NCBI GenBank assembly: GCA_024224995.1
Contig: JAAENB010000489.1
Span: forward strand, 1-18,604
DNA from: a bacterium
GTDB lineage: Bacteria; Spirochaetota; UBA4802; UBA5550
DNA: 18,604 nt
Reading direction: 5' to 3'
Part shown: piece after piece, positions 6,056 through 13,826 of the stretch
Layout of the letters: each line of letters starts with the position of its first letter
How positions within the stretch are numbered: position 1 is the first letter of the stretch
Notes under the pieces: model-generated
Seen by the model: only the letters and a program-made list of their open reading frames with translations
Databases searched by the model: none
What the model was told of the DNA's origin: nothing
Position numbers and translations under genes: made by a program

Positions 6056-7509
6056 TTGAAACTCTTCTTCACGACAGTATCGGCTATCCTTACCTGAGGT
6101 ATATTCTTAATTACGGTATTTACTATCCCTTAATTCTCACGGCGGTCCTGGTTTGTCTTGCCGGTGTCTACGGGAGACTCATTGCCCTGGGCTATGACAA
6201 AAGATTGATAAAAAAATTCATCGGGATCCTTGTTATTTCAGTGTTCCCGGCCGCGGTTCTCAGCGCCAGGGCCGCGAATATGTTTTATCATCCTCCTAAT
6301 TTATGGAGCGTTTCGTTTTTCTTTCAAGAGCTCTTCTCCGGGCAATTTGTCACCTTTCACGCCGGGATATTTCTGCCCACTATTATTGTCCTCCTGCTCA
6401 TCTATACTATGAAATTAAAACTCGGGGACGTGAGCGATACCTTTTTCCTGTATCTTCCCCTTGGCCACGCTATCGGCAGAGTGGGCTGCCTCCTGGTTGG
6501 CTGCTGCTGGGGCAATGAGCTTTCGTTTTTCCTGTTCGGCTCTTCCTGCTCCTTCGACAACCCCACGCCCCTGTACGCGATCCTGCTGAACCTCGGCCTC
6601 TTTTTTGGGTTGCGCTTCCTGTATACAAAGATCCATTTCTCCGAAAATACCGCAGGTTTAAAAGGTCTTGTATCAGCCTTCTATCTTATTCTTTACGGAA
6701 ACATCCGCCTTGTTATGGAAGTCTTTCGCAGAGAACTGGTGTTATCGGGCGGGCTTACCCAGGCGCAGGTTGTGGCTGTCTCTTTTATTGTTGGCGGCTC
6801 CTGTATCCTCGTTTGGCTCCTGGTTAAAAACCTGTTCCTTGAGCGGGAGAACGGCGCGGCTCTCTTTGAGGAAAAGAAGCCCCTCCTTGTTTCCCTGTTT
6901 GGTTTTCTTGGTATGTACTCTGTCATTGCCGGGGTTTCTTATTACCTGCTTATTAACCAAATTGTTGCCTGGCCCTTTTTTCGTATCGAAACCCTTGACG
7001 ATGCTTATCATACTATATTCAGTTATGCTCCGTTTGCTGGTGTGGCTATGCTTTCCATGGTGTGGCTCCGGGTCTCTAAAATCCCTTCCGGTCCTTTTTT
7101 TGAATGGAAAAACTTTTCCCGGGTTTTCTACATTGGCATTGCCGCCAGCCTCGGGTACTCTCTCTATGTGCTCGTCCCCATGAAATTCGGGTTGGCCCGG
7201 TTTGAGTTCTGGCCTGTTGTTCTTGTGCTGAGCGTACTCAATGCCTATTCCGAAGAAATTATTTTCCGGCTGGTCTTTTTTCAAATCCTTAAACGCCTCA
7301 CCGGTCATTTTATCGCCGCGAATATTTTCCAGGCTATTTTATACGCGGTACTCCATTATTTTATTGGCGGCTTCTGGTTCGCGCTGCCAGCGCTTGTTTA
7401 CGGTTTTATTCTGGGCTATATAATGGAAGAAAACAAGAGTATTTTACCGGGGATTATTTGCCATTTTATTATCGATCTTGGAGCTATTGGCGGACCGCTT
7501 TTGGTGTAA
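6052..7509 (+). CDS. Lgt-like domain fused to CPBP/CAAX-type protease
   Basis: This 485-residue polytopic membrane protein has two modules. Residues 1-265 resemble prolipoprotein diacylglyceryl transferase: FHAG (102-105), HAIGRVGCLLVGCCWG (139-154) at the position of the Lgt GRxGNFxNGE loop, and YGNIRLVMEVFRR (215-227), matching the conserved Tyr/Arg/Glu helix. The changed loop places it with divergent Lgt-like proteins, so standard lipoprotein lipidation is not assured. Residues 280-485 form a CPBP glutamic intramembrane protease with EEIIFR (401-406), His435 in VLHYF, and CHFIID (470-475), so all three motifs are intact. The ATG overlaps the preceding stop by four bases. Substrates are unknown; the adjacent lipoprotein and membrane-anchored proteins are candidates. 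Confidence 0.8.
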   Translation: MIETLLHDSIGYPYLRYILNYGIYYPLILTAVLVCLAGVYGRLIALGYDKRLIKKFIGILVISVFPAAVLSARAANMFYHPPNLWSVSFFFQELFSGQFVTFHAGIFLPTIIVLLLIYTMKLKLGDVSDTFFLYLPLGHAIGRVGCLLVGCCWGNELSFFLFGSSCSFDNPTPLYAILLNLGLFFGLRFLYTKIHFSENTAGLKGLVSAFYLILYGNIRLVMEVFRRELVLSGGLTQAQVVAVSFIVGGSCILVWLLVKNLFLERENGAALFEEKKPLLVSLFGFLGMYSVIAGVSYYLLINQIVAWPFFRIETLDDAYHTIFSYAPFAGVAMLSMVWLRVSKIPSGPFFEWKNFSRVFYIGIAASLGYSLYVLVPMKFGLARFEFWPVVLVLSVLNAYSEEIIFRLVFFQILKRLTGHFIAANIFQAILYAVLHYFIGGFWFALPALVYGFILGYIMEENKSILPGIICHFIIDLGAIGGPLLV

Positions 7510-7553
7510 TACCGGGATCTATTTTGCGAAGATGCTCCGGCCAGGGTTTGGTT

Positions 7554-7600
7554 CTGAGAGACGTTGCAGTGCAACGCCTTTACTGGCTGGTTTCTGGCCA
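7554..7600 (+). repeat. Repeat R1, central fragment
   Basis: GAGAGACGTTGC, AGT, GCAACG and CTTTAC-GGCTGGTTT match the central block of R1 at 274-312 with scattered changes. It faces the opposite way to the longer copy at 7690-7786, so the two form an imperfect inverted pair. Confidence 0.6.
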
Positions 7601-7689
7601 GGGCTATGGACACTCTGAGGAGGGATGCGATCCCTGCGAGGGGATCGGTACGCGTACGGGCACGCCGCGCCGTGCCCTCTGTGGTGTTG

Positions 7690-7786
7690 ATCCGGGACAA
7701 ATCTCCGGAAACCAATCCGTAAAGCCGTTGCATGCAACGTCTCTCTTCCAGGAAACAAGCCCTATTTAATAAGAGTTTCTTGAGAG
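7690..7786 (-). repeat. Dispersed repeat R1, inverted copy
   Basis: The reverse complement reads CTCTCAAGAAACTC, then TTAAATAGGGC, GGAAGAGAGACGTTGCATG, CTTTACGGATTGGTTTCCGG and CCCGG, matching 233-330 throughout. Bases 7726-7739 are a perfect palindrome, CGTTGCATGCAACG. The CTCTCAAG end faces the start of the M19 gene about 120 bases away. Confidence 0.8.
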
Positions 7787-7837
7787 ACAATAAACAGAGT
7801 GAACGCTTACTCCATTTGTATTAATTAATTTTTTTTC

Positions 7838-7865
7838 TTGCACTGAAATAATTATTATGTATAAT
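7838..7865 (+). promoter_or_regulatory. Promoter of the M19 lipoprotein gene
   Basis: TTGCAC (7838-7843), 16-base spacer, perfect TATAAT (7860-7865). The predicted start is near 7872, inside the adjacent inverted repeat. Confidence 0.75.
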
Positions 7866-7893
7866 GACTGATAAGTCAATCATTATACATAAT
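7854..7893. promoter_or_regulatory. Inverted repeat overlapping -10 and start site
   Basis: Perfect 14-bp arms, ATTATGTATAATGA (7854-7867) and its complement (7880-7893), are separated by 12 bases. An inner TGACT-GATA-AGTCA palindrome (7866-7879) shares the same centre region. It covers the -10 and predicted transcript start, a typical position for a repressor operator. Part could also fold in the leader RNA, just before the AAGGAGG ribosome site. Confidence 0.55.
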
Positions 7894-7909
7894 TTTAAGG
7901 AGGTCTCTC

Positions 7910-10105
7910 TTGAGGAAAAAAAACAAAAATAATTCTCTAAAATTTTTCCCGTTTTTTTTCGTATTTCTGATGCTGGCTGCTGGCGGTTTTATTACCGGTT
8001 GCGACGATGCCGTTCCCGAAAGCATTGGAGCTGAATCCGGTGATTTGAGTCTTTCCGCTTCAGTATTGGAAAATAATAAATGTGTCACAGTTAAGTCCGA
8101 GACTTCAAACGGCTATCTTGTGGCGAAGTACTGGTTCGGATACAAGTATCATGCTTCAGGATCGTATAACGAAAGAGCAAAATTCTTTCTAAAGCCTACA
8201 GGATTCGGCACCTATATTCTCTACGATCAAAACGCCGACATGCTTGTGGCCGACGGCGGTAAAAATACCGGCAGGTGGCACCATGTGAGCGATAAGGCCG
8301 AATGGCGTCTAAAGTCTCTTGGCGGCAGCCGGTTCGCTATTCAATCGGTAAAAGAAGGCCGGTGGCTCAGCACCTGGCACCAGGGATGGCCTTTTTACAA
8401 ATGGCATACCGAAGTCGTAAGCGATTATAATACACGCGGAACCTGGGTCATTGAAGCCGCAAGCGGGTGTACGGCGTTTCCCGAATCAGAAGTTAACGCC
8501 CAGGTTACGGTAACCCAAAAATCTCCCAACAGTTCCGTATGGGGATTTGCCGATATTCACACCCATATTTTTTCCAATGAAGGTTTCGGCGGTCTCCTGT
8601 TCCAGGGCAAGCCCTTTCATAAACTTGGTATCACCAAAGCCCTGGCCGACTGCACCGGAGCTCACGGAGTAAACGGTATCCTTGACAATATCGCCAATAT
8701 CGCCGACGGCCGTTTCACTCACGACACCAGGGGATACCCGCACCTGACGGGATGGCCCATCAGGGACAGCTCGGATCACCAGACTATGTATTATAAATGG
8801 ATCAAGCGGGCCTGGCTTGGCGGCTTACGCCTTATGGTTACTCACGCCGTTACCAACGAACTGCTATGCCAGTTCGCGAACAAAGCAGATGGATACTCCT
8901 GCGACGACATGGAAGCCGTTGACCGCCAGCTCGCGCAGGTTAAAGAAATGGAGAAGTATATCGACGCTCAGAACGGCGGTCCCGGCAAAGGCTGGTTCCG
9001 GATTGTCTACTCCCCTGAAGAGGCCAGGACCGTTATTAACAGCGGAAAACTTGCCGTTATTCTTGGAATAGAAGTAGATTCCATTTTTGGCTGTACACCG
9101 GACGAATGCGATATTGATACCCTCAGTGAACAGCTTGATGTATATTACGATAAAGGCGTAAGAAGTATCTTCCCCTTACACCTCTGGGACAACGGTCTCG
9201 GCGGCGCGTCAATGCAATTACCCACGCTGCAAAACCTGGGAAACAAGATCGTAACCGGCAACTACCTTGACCTCTACGATTGTTCCGCCCAGGGCTATGA
9301 ATACCAGGAACCGCTTACCCTGTCGGAACCGCTGCAGGCTCTTTTCGGCAGCTTTCTTCCCGTTCATGAAGCGGCAGACGCCCATTGCAATTCCCGCGGT
9401 CTCACTGACGCCGGGGATTTCTTCATTAGAGAATTGATCAAACGAAATATGATTATCGAAATTGATCATATGAACAGCAAAACTATTAATCGTGCCCTTG
9501 AAATTGCCGAAGAGTACGACTATCCTGTTGTGGCGGCTCATACCGGTCTTAACGATATTCAACACGGCAGCGCGAATCATGAAGGGCAAAAAACAAAAGC
9601 CCATATGGACCGTATTCGCGACCTGGGCGGTATTGTTGCCCCAATTCTTATGCAGGGCGAGCCCCATACCTTTGCCTGTTCCGGCAGCATTGAACAGAAC
9701 TGCAAAGAGTCATCAAAAGGCTGGGCACAGGCCTATCTGTACGTTGTTGAACAGATGGGTCCAAATGCCGCTGTTCCTATGGGTACCGATTTCAACGGCT
9801 TTATTCACATGCCCGCGGCCCGTTTTGGTGATAAGGCCTGTGTGGACAACAAGGAACAGGCCGCGTTGCAGACCAACCCTGTTGTATACCCTTTTTCTTC
9901 TCACGGTGAAGCCGGAACTTTTCAAAAGCAGCGCACTGGTGAACGGGTCTGGGATATCAACTATGACGGTCTTGCTCATTACGGTCTTCTTCCCGATTTT
10001 ATTCAGGATCTAAAAAATATCGGAATGACAGACCAGCAATTAGAACCGCTTTTTAAATCTGCCGAAGGATATATTTCCATGTGGGAAAAAGCCCATAACC
10101 GTTAA
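7910..10105 (+). CDS. Lipoprotein amidohydrolase, peptidase M19-like, with trefoil-like N-domain
   Basis: This 731-residue protein starts at a TTG fixed by AAGGAGG six bases upstream. The signal peptide ends in FITGC (Cys31). Residues 58-185 form a beta-rich fascin/ricin-like trefoil region with repeats such as NGYLVAKYW, KFFLKPTG and GRWLSTW. From about 211 a metal-dependent hydrolase follows. Putative ligands are His217 and His219 in DIHTH, Glu388 in LGIEVDS, His520 in EIDHMN, His544 in VAAHTGL and Asp627 in GTDFNGF. The spacing matches membrane dipeptidases (M19), but those normally carry HxD where this has HxH. It could cleave a dipeptide or a related amide at the cell surface, with the trefoil perhaps binding glycan. 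It is a single-gene unit with its own promoter and hairpin. Confidence 0.8.
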   Translation: MRKKNKNNSLKFFPFFFVFLMLAAGGFITGCDDAVPESIGAESGDLSLSASVLENNKCVTVKSETSNGYLVAKYWFGYKYHASGSYNERAKFFLKPTGFGTYILYDQNADMLVADGGKNTGRWHHVSDKAEWRLKSLGGSRFAIQSVKEGRWLSTWHQGWPFYKWHTEVVSDYNTRGTWVIEAASGCTAFPESEVNAQVTVTQKSPNSSVWGFADIHTHIFSNEGFGGLLFQGKPFHKLGITKALADCTGAHGVNGILDNIANIADGRFTHDTRGYPHLTGWPIRDSSDHQTMYYKWIKRAWLGGLRLMVTHAVTNELLCQFANKADGYSCDDMEAVDRQLAQVKEMEKYIDAQNGGPGKGWFRIVYSPEEARTVINSGKLAVILGIEVDSIFGCTPDECDIDTLSEQLDVYYDKGVRSIFPLHLWDNGLGGASMQLPTLQNLGNKIVTGNYLDLYDCSAQGYEYQEPLTLSEPLQALFGSFLPVHEAADAHCNSRGLTDAGDFFIRELIKRNMIIEIDHMNSKTINRALEIAEEYDYPVVAAHTGLNDIQHGSANHEGQKTKAHMDRIRDLGGIVAPILMQGEPHTFACSGSIEQNCKESSKGWAQAYLYVVEQMGPNAAVPMGTDFNGFIHMPAARFGDKACVDNKEQAALQTNPVVYPFSSHGEAGTFQKQRTGERVWDINYDGLAHYGLLPDFIQDLKNIGMTDQQLEPLFKSAEGYISMWEKAHNR

Positions 10106-10110
10106 TATAA

Positions 10111-10144
10111 AGCACGGGATCCGGCAATTGCCGGGTTCCGTGCT
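10111..10144 (+). terminator. Hairpin after the M19 gene
   Basis: The 17-base arms 10111-10127 and 10128-10144 pair with two G-T wobbles. It starts five bases after the stop codon. Only a short, interrupted T-rich stretch follows (GTTACTTT), so it is a probable rather than strong Rho-independent terminator. Confidence 0.6.
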
Positions 10145-10158
10145 GTTACTTTCCCGGC

Positions 10159-10187
10159 TTGACAAAAAAATATCCCCCTGATAGTAT
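10159..10187 (+). promoter_or_regulatory. Promoter of the SRPBCC gene
   Basis: Perfect TTGACA (10159-10164), 17-base spacer, TAGTAT (10182-10187). The bases before the -10 (ATCCCCCTG) resemble those at 3143-3153 (ATCTCCCTG) in the PPIase promoter. Confidence 0.7.
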
Positions 10188-10237
10188 TGCGAGACATACA
10201 TTTACTATAATCACAAGGAAATCACAAGGATAATTAT

Positions 10238-10696
10238 ATGAAATTCACCTGTGTAGTAGAAATTGATTTACCTGTTGAAACGGTTATTGAATTATATGAC
10301 AGCCCTGAAAACCTAAAAAAATGGCAGGACGGATTTGTGAGCATAGAACACTTGAGCGGCAGCCCGGGTGAACCCGGCGCAAAGTCCAAACTCATCTATA
10401 CAATAGGAAAACGTACGATTGAACTGATTGAAACTATTATCAAAAAAGACCTGCCCCGGGAATTCAGCGCCCTGTACGAAGCTGAAACCATGGTAAATAC
10501 CATGAAAAACCAATTCACCTCTCCTGATCCAAACCGGACAATATTTGATATGGAAATTGAATATACAAAATTTAATGGAGTCATTCCCAAGATGATGTCG
10601 TTTTTTATGCCGGGAATATTTAAAAAACAGACTCAGAAGTGGCTGAATCAGTTTAAGACGTTTGCGGAGGAAGAAGGTTCGAAGCAACAGGCGTGA
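10238..10696 (+). CDS. SRPBCC-fold (START/polyketide-cyclase-like) protein
   Basis: This 152-residue cytoplasmic protein has the typical SRPBCC layout. It opens with a strand and VVEIDLPVETVIELYDSPENLKKW (6-29, with the conserved NLKKW position). Then come KSKLIYTIGKRTIELIETI and later strands. It closes with a long helix, GIFKKQTQKWLNQFKTFAE. The fold forms a hydrophobic pocket; many members bind lipids or act as uncharacterised carrier proteins. No specific ligand or partner can be assigned. AAGGA lies at good spacing before the ATG. Promoter and neighbours suggest it is transcribed alone, convergent with the small membrane protein just downstream. Confidence 0.75.
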   Translation: MKFTCVVEIDLPVETVIELYDSPENLKKWQDGFVSIEHLSGSPGEPGAKSKLIYTIGKRTIELIETIIKKDLPREFSALYEAETMVNTMKNQFTSPDPNRTIFDMEIEYTKFNGVIPKMMSFFMPGIFKKQTQKWLNQFKTFAEEEGSKQQA

Positions 10697-10719
10697 CAGC
10701 AGCTTTTTTTTGTTTGATC

Positions 10720-11124
10720 TTACTTTTTAACGTGTTTATATTTTTTTATAAAAAAAACAAACACACCTATCAATAACGAATTACAAATTATGCAAATAGC
10801 TGCGGAAAACTCAACATTACCCGGATGATACTTCTTGTAAAGATCTGTCTGCCAACTTGCATGCTCTACCATCATATAAAAACGAAAATTTAACAGAATC
10901 AGAGTTGGTATAAAAGCCGCTAAGAGTGTTAGAAACCTGCGCCTGAAAATTGTTAACATTATTATTCCAAAACACGCTCCAATTACTATGAAACCGGAAG
11001 CAGAAACATTATCTCCATTGTTAATATAAACATTAATTTTCAGATAATAGCCCAATACTGAACTTGCTAACAAAGTAAGAATAAAAATGAAGATAAAAGC
11101 AAAGATAGATTTCAGCACTTCCAT
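10720..11124 (-). CDS. Small membrane protein with four helices
   Basis: This 134-residue protein has four predicted hydrophobic helices at about 5-28, 42-61, 66-86 and 103-127, ending in a Lys-rich tail (KKYKHVKK). I do not recognise a family; the size resembles many uncharacterised small inner-membrane proteins. AAGGA lies eight bases before the ATG. It is divergent from the gene at 11346 and convergent, with only 23 bases between, with the SRPBCC gene. The Lys-rich tail suggests a cytoplasmic C-terminus. Confidence 0.6.
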   Translation of the reverse strand: MEVLKSIFAFIFIFILTLLASSVLGYYLKINVYINNGDNVSASGFIVIGACFGIIMLTIFRRRFLTLLAAFIPTLILLNFRFYMMVEHASWQTDLYKKYHPGNVEFSAAICIICNSLLIGVFVFFIKKYKHVKK

Positions 11125-11260
11125 TTAGAATGATCCTTATAAAAATTTCTTCTTACATAGCTTAATTGAAGATTTAGCCGATTATCTGTGAACCTGTCAA
11201 ACAGATTTGACCCGGACATGCAAAAAAAACCGCATTAAAGAAAAAAATATACATTAATCA

Positions 11261-11289
11261 TTGCCAAAAAGAGAAAATTTTATTATCTT
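11261..11289 (+). promoter_or_regulatory. Possible promoter of the 242-residue protein gene
   Basis: TTGCCA (11261-11266), 17-base spacer, TATCTT (11284-11289). It is a moderate match in an A/T-rich region. A TTGACA facing left lies at 11195-11200 and may belong to the divergent gene, but I see no good matching -10 for it. Confidence 0.45.
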
Positions 11290-11345
11290 TTTAGAGTCAA
11301 ACAATAAAATCAACATTAGAAAGACCTTTATATTGAGGTAATTCA

Positions 11346-12074
11346 ATGCCGGATTTTAGCAAAAAGAAAATGATAGCAGCTTTGTTTACGGTAAAGCTCA
11401 CTCTCATTGGCGGGTTTCTGCTAAATGTCTTCACCGTGGCTTTTTACTACATGGAGGAGTTCGGCGACCAGGAGTTAGCCGACCAGGAGTTCGACAGCTC
11501 GGAACGATATGCCTTGATGGCGTTACGATCCGGTAGAACGGGTAGTACGGGCCATACTATCCCGGAAGATGTATTCATGAATATAAAAAAAATCAGCAAT
11601 TCAATAAGTGAAAAATCCAATTCGCACTGGGGAGATATTCTTGGCGGTATATCCTCTGCTGCTGATGCCGATATATCCGGTACTAAAAAAACCGGGTCAG
11701 AGGACGGCATAATGATACAGACCGGTTCCGGTAATATTCTTGTTATACCGGAATATCTTCATCAAAAAGGATTTGATTTAATTTCAGACCTTTTGAGATA
11801 TTCAAAACAAATATCCCGGGAAAAAAACCGGCCCGGATTTTACAGCCGTCTCATATGCAAGATGAACAATGAAGTAATCATTATTGACCACTGCTATTCA
11901 AAAGACTCTAAGGAAAAAGTCTATGCAAAAATAATACGGAATCATTCAAAAAAAGCAGACTACCGCCAGATAAATATAAGAACATTTAAGTATCATGTAA
12001 AGCTCGATCTGCCTTCGAGTTTTTATTTTATACCACAATATGAACTGTTTAGAGAAACAGTAGGTTTAAAGTAG
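11346..12074 (+). CDS. Single-pass membrane protein of unknown function
   Basis: This 242-residue protein has one N-terminal transmembrane segment (about 10-34) after a Lys-rich start. A short acidic stretch follows, with a five-residue repeat DQELA/DQEFD (12-bp DNA repeats at 11465-11476 and 11480-11491), then a Ser/Gly-rich part. The second half (about 120-240) mixes strands and helices. I recognise no domain or catalytic motif. GAGGT lies seven bases before the ATG. The stop codon lies inside a 38-bp perfect palindrome. It may be transcribed with the beta-helix lipoprotein downstream if that palindrome is read through; there is no direct evidence of a shared role. Confidence 0.6.
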   Translation: MPDFSKKKMIAALFTVKLTLIGGFLLNVFTVAFYYMEEFGDQELADQEFDSSERYALMALRSGRTGSTGHTIPEDVFMNIKKISNSISEKSNSHWGDILGGISSAADADISGTKKTGSEDGIMIQTGSGNILVIPEYLHQKGFDLISDLLRYSKQISREKNRPGFYSRLICKMNNEVIIIDHCYSKDSKEKVYAKIIRNHSKKADYRQINIRTFKYHVKLDLPSSFYFIPQYELFRETVGLK

Positions 12075-12103
12075 GGGAGAGGCATGCCTCTCCCCTACTT
12101 TAA
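12066..12103. terminator. 38-bp perfect palindrome at gene end
   Basis: TTAAAGTAGGGGAGAGGC and its complement meet at ATGC with no mismatch. The upstream gene's TAG stop is within the left arm. It would form a very stable RNA hairpin ending in UUUAA, consistent with a terminator or a 3'-end stabiliser, but there is no long T-run. Confidence 0.6.
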
Positions 12104-12129
12104 GAAATTCTAAAAAAAAGGACACAAAA

Positions 12130-13713
12130 ATGAAAAAAATCGCTATAATAATATGTTTGATATCATTCTCTATTTTAACCGCATGTTCCGGAAATCTTGA
12201 AAACTCCGATGTACAGCCGGGAAGCCCTTCCTCGTGCGACGCGATCCAGGCCGTTGATGTTTCCTCTCCGGATAATACTGTAGGCTCCGGCACTTCAGGG
12301 AGTTGTACGGAAGCAGCGCTTCAAACCGCCCTTGACGCGGGTGGAACTGTCGTTTTCAGCTGCGGCTCTTCACCAGTGACTATCACCCTGACTTCTCCCT
12401 TAATTGTCCCACAAGATACTGTTCTTGACGGCGGAAGCCTGGTTACCCTGAACGGGAACAACGCGGTACGGGTACTGTATAAAAAACGGTTCGTCAATTT
12501 TACTCTTCAGAATATTACGCTCAGCAACGGTATCGCGCCCACTGTTATAGACGCGAGCCTTGATACCGACACCAGGTACAGCGGCGCCGGTCTCTTCGCC
12601 GATCTCGGCGGCTCTCTAACCGTTATCAATTCCACTTTTTCAAATAATACCGCCGTAGACCAGAGAAAAGATTATGGCGGGGGAGGCATCTACGTCTTCC
12701 TGGTACCTGAGGCAAAAATTTCGGGCTGTACCTTTAACGGGAATAATGGAAGCAACGGCGGAGCAATCGGCAGCCTGGGCAGTGACCTTACAATTATCAA
12801 TAGTACGTTTACCGGAAACGGAGCGACCGGGTTGAACGCGCAATCGGACCCGGGCGGCGGCATTGGCGGCGCTATCTACATTGACGGAGTTCACCAGAGA
12901 GGGAAAAACAAACAGCTTTACATCTGCGGCTCAACGTTCGACGGCAATACAAGCACCATCCAGGGCGGAGCTCTCTTCACCCATTTCTACGAAGGCACCG
13001 GCTCCTCCGGTGAGATTAACCGCTCCACGTTCAAAAACAATGTTATAAATAACGCGAGCGATAAAGGGCTTGGCGGCGCTGTCTATCATCAAAACGGTAT
13101 TCTAAACATGTATAACACTACGATAAACAATAACACAGCGGAATTTATGGGCGGCGGCTTATGGCTCTACACACTGGAAAAGGCGAGCATTGTCAATTCA
13201 ACCTTTTACGCGAACACCGCTTCAAGAGTAGATCCCTCAGACGGTTACGGCGGCGGAAAAGGGGGAGCAATCTGGATTTCCCGGGGGAATCTTTATATTT
13301 TCAATACAACTATCGCGGAGAACACCGCTCGTGAATACGCAGGCGGGATATTCGCTTCCGAAAGCAACTGTTCCGTGCAGCTAAAGAATACAATTTTTTA
13401 CCGTAATACGGGCTATAACGAATACCTGGGTTTTAACTGCAACCGGGAAATGTCGGACAATGGAGGCAACCTCCAGTACCCGCAGCAAAAACCCGGGTAT
13501 ACACGGGACGACCTTGCCTGTGCCGGTTCTGCGGTTATAGCAGATCCCCTTCTTGGATCTCTTACGGACAACGGCGGCTCTACAGAGACAATGGCTCCTG
13601 CTTCAGGCAGCCCCGCTATTGACGCGGGCTCTTCCGATTTCTGCCCGGACACTGACCAGCGGGAATATTCCCGGGACAGCAAGCCCGATATTGGGTCTGT
13701 TGAGAAACAATAA
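12130..13713 (+). CDS. Beta-helix lipoprotein with choice-of-anchor Q-like C-terminus
   Basis: This 527-residue protein has a signal peptide with lipobox LTAC (Cys19). From about residue 95 it shows repeated strands typical of right-handed parallel beta-helix/Pmp-like proteins: repeated NSTF, GGAI and GNNG-type turns, such as FTGNGATG and GGGLWLYT. The C-terminal ~75 residues carry DPLLGSLTDNGGSTETMAP and SPAIDAGS, ending in DIGSVE, as in choice-of-anchor Q domains. It is probably a surface protein that binds or cleaves polysaccharide, or an adhesin; no catalytic residues could be assigned. AAGGA lies at normal distance from the ATG. It is convergent with the zinc-ribbon gene. Confidence 0.82.
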   Translation: MKKIAIIICLISFSILTACSGNLENSDVQPGSPSSCDAIQAVDVSSPDNTVGSGTSGSCTEAALQTALDAGGTVVFSCGSSPVTITLTSPLIVPQDTVLDGGSLVTLNGNNAVRVLYKKRFVNFTLQNITLSNGIAPTVIDASLDTDTRYSGAGLFADLGGSLTVINSTFSNNTAVDQRKDYGGGGIYVFLVPEAKISGCTFNGNNGSNGGAIGSLGSDLTIINSTFTGNGATGLNAQSDPGGGIGGAIYIDGVHQRGKNKQLYICGSTFDGNTSTIQGGALFTHFYEGTGSSGEINRSTFKNNVINNASDKGLGGAVYHQNGILNMYNTTINNNTAEFMGGGLWLYTLEKASIVNSTFYANTASRVDPSDGYGGGKGGAIWISRGNLYIFNTTIAENTAREYAGGIFASESNCSVQLKNTIFYRNTGYNEYLGFNCNREMSDNGGNLQYPQQKPGYTRDDLACAGSAVIADPLLGSLTDNGGSTETMAPASGSPAIDAGSSDFCPDTDQREYSRDSKPDIGSVEKQ

Positions 13714-13739
13714 CGATATATCGAAACTGGAGAGCGAAA

Positions 13740-13783
13740 ACCGGTTAGAATAAAACTTGATTTTATTTGCATACCGGTTAGAA
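13740..13783. repeat. Direct repeat around an A/T hairpin
   Basis: ACCGGTTAGAA occurs at 13740-13750 and 13773-13783. Between them AATAAAA-CTTGA-TTTTATT (13749-13767) can form a weak hairpin. It lies between two convergent genes and might act as a weak two-way terminator. Confidence 0.4.
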
Positions 13784-13826
13784 GAGATGTTCAGCCCATT
13801 GGAATTGGCATTATGATTAAAGTTTA

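Larger units (their letters stand above)
7510..7909. other. Non-coding repeat cluster and promoter region before the M19 gene
   Basis: This contains a partial R1 fragment (7554-7600), a GATCCC/GGGATC hairpin (7629-7646), a 10-bp palindrome GTACGCGTAC (7648-7657), a GGGCACG/CGTGCCC hairpin (7658-7677), inverted R1 (7690-7786), and the promoter and operator-like repeat of the next gene. Open frames across the repeats on either strand look spurious. Confidence 0.7.

Noticed and set aside
6052..6850. Calling the N-terminal half a standard lipoprotein diacylglyceryl transferase (lgt)
   Set aside because: The essential-loop sequence differs (GCLLVGCCWG instead of GNFxNGE), so only an Lgt-like call is supported.
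6742..7308. Minus-strand open frame of 188 codons and a plus-strand frame of 171 codons inside the fusion gene
   Set aside because: They are shadows of the 485-residue coding region, whose domain motifs and ATGA coupling are clear.
7416..7790. Open frames of up to 124 codons on both strands after the Lgt-like/CPBP gene
   Set aside because: They are made of inverted R1 and hairpin repeats, overlap one another and have no ribosome sites or domain features.
7866..7879. FNR- or CRP-type site at TGACT-GATA-AGTCA
   Set aside because: Half-sites do not match TTGAT/ATCAA or TGTGA/TCACA; the regulator type cannot be named.
9492..10013. Plus-strand open frame of 173 codons inside the M19 gene
   Set aside because: It is a shadow in another frame; the M19 frame carries the metal-ligand motifs.
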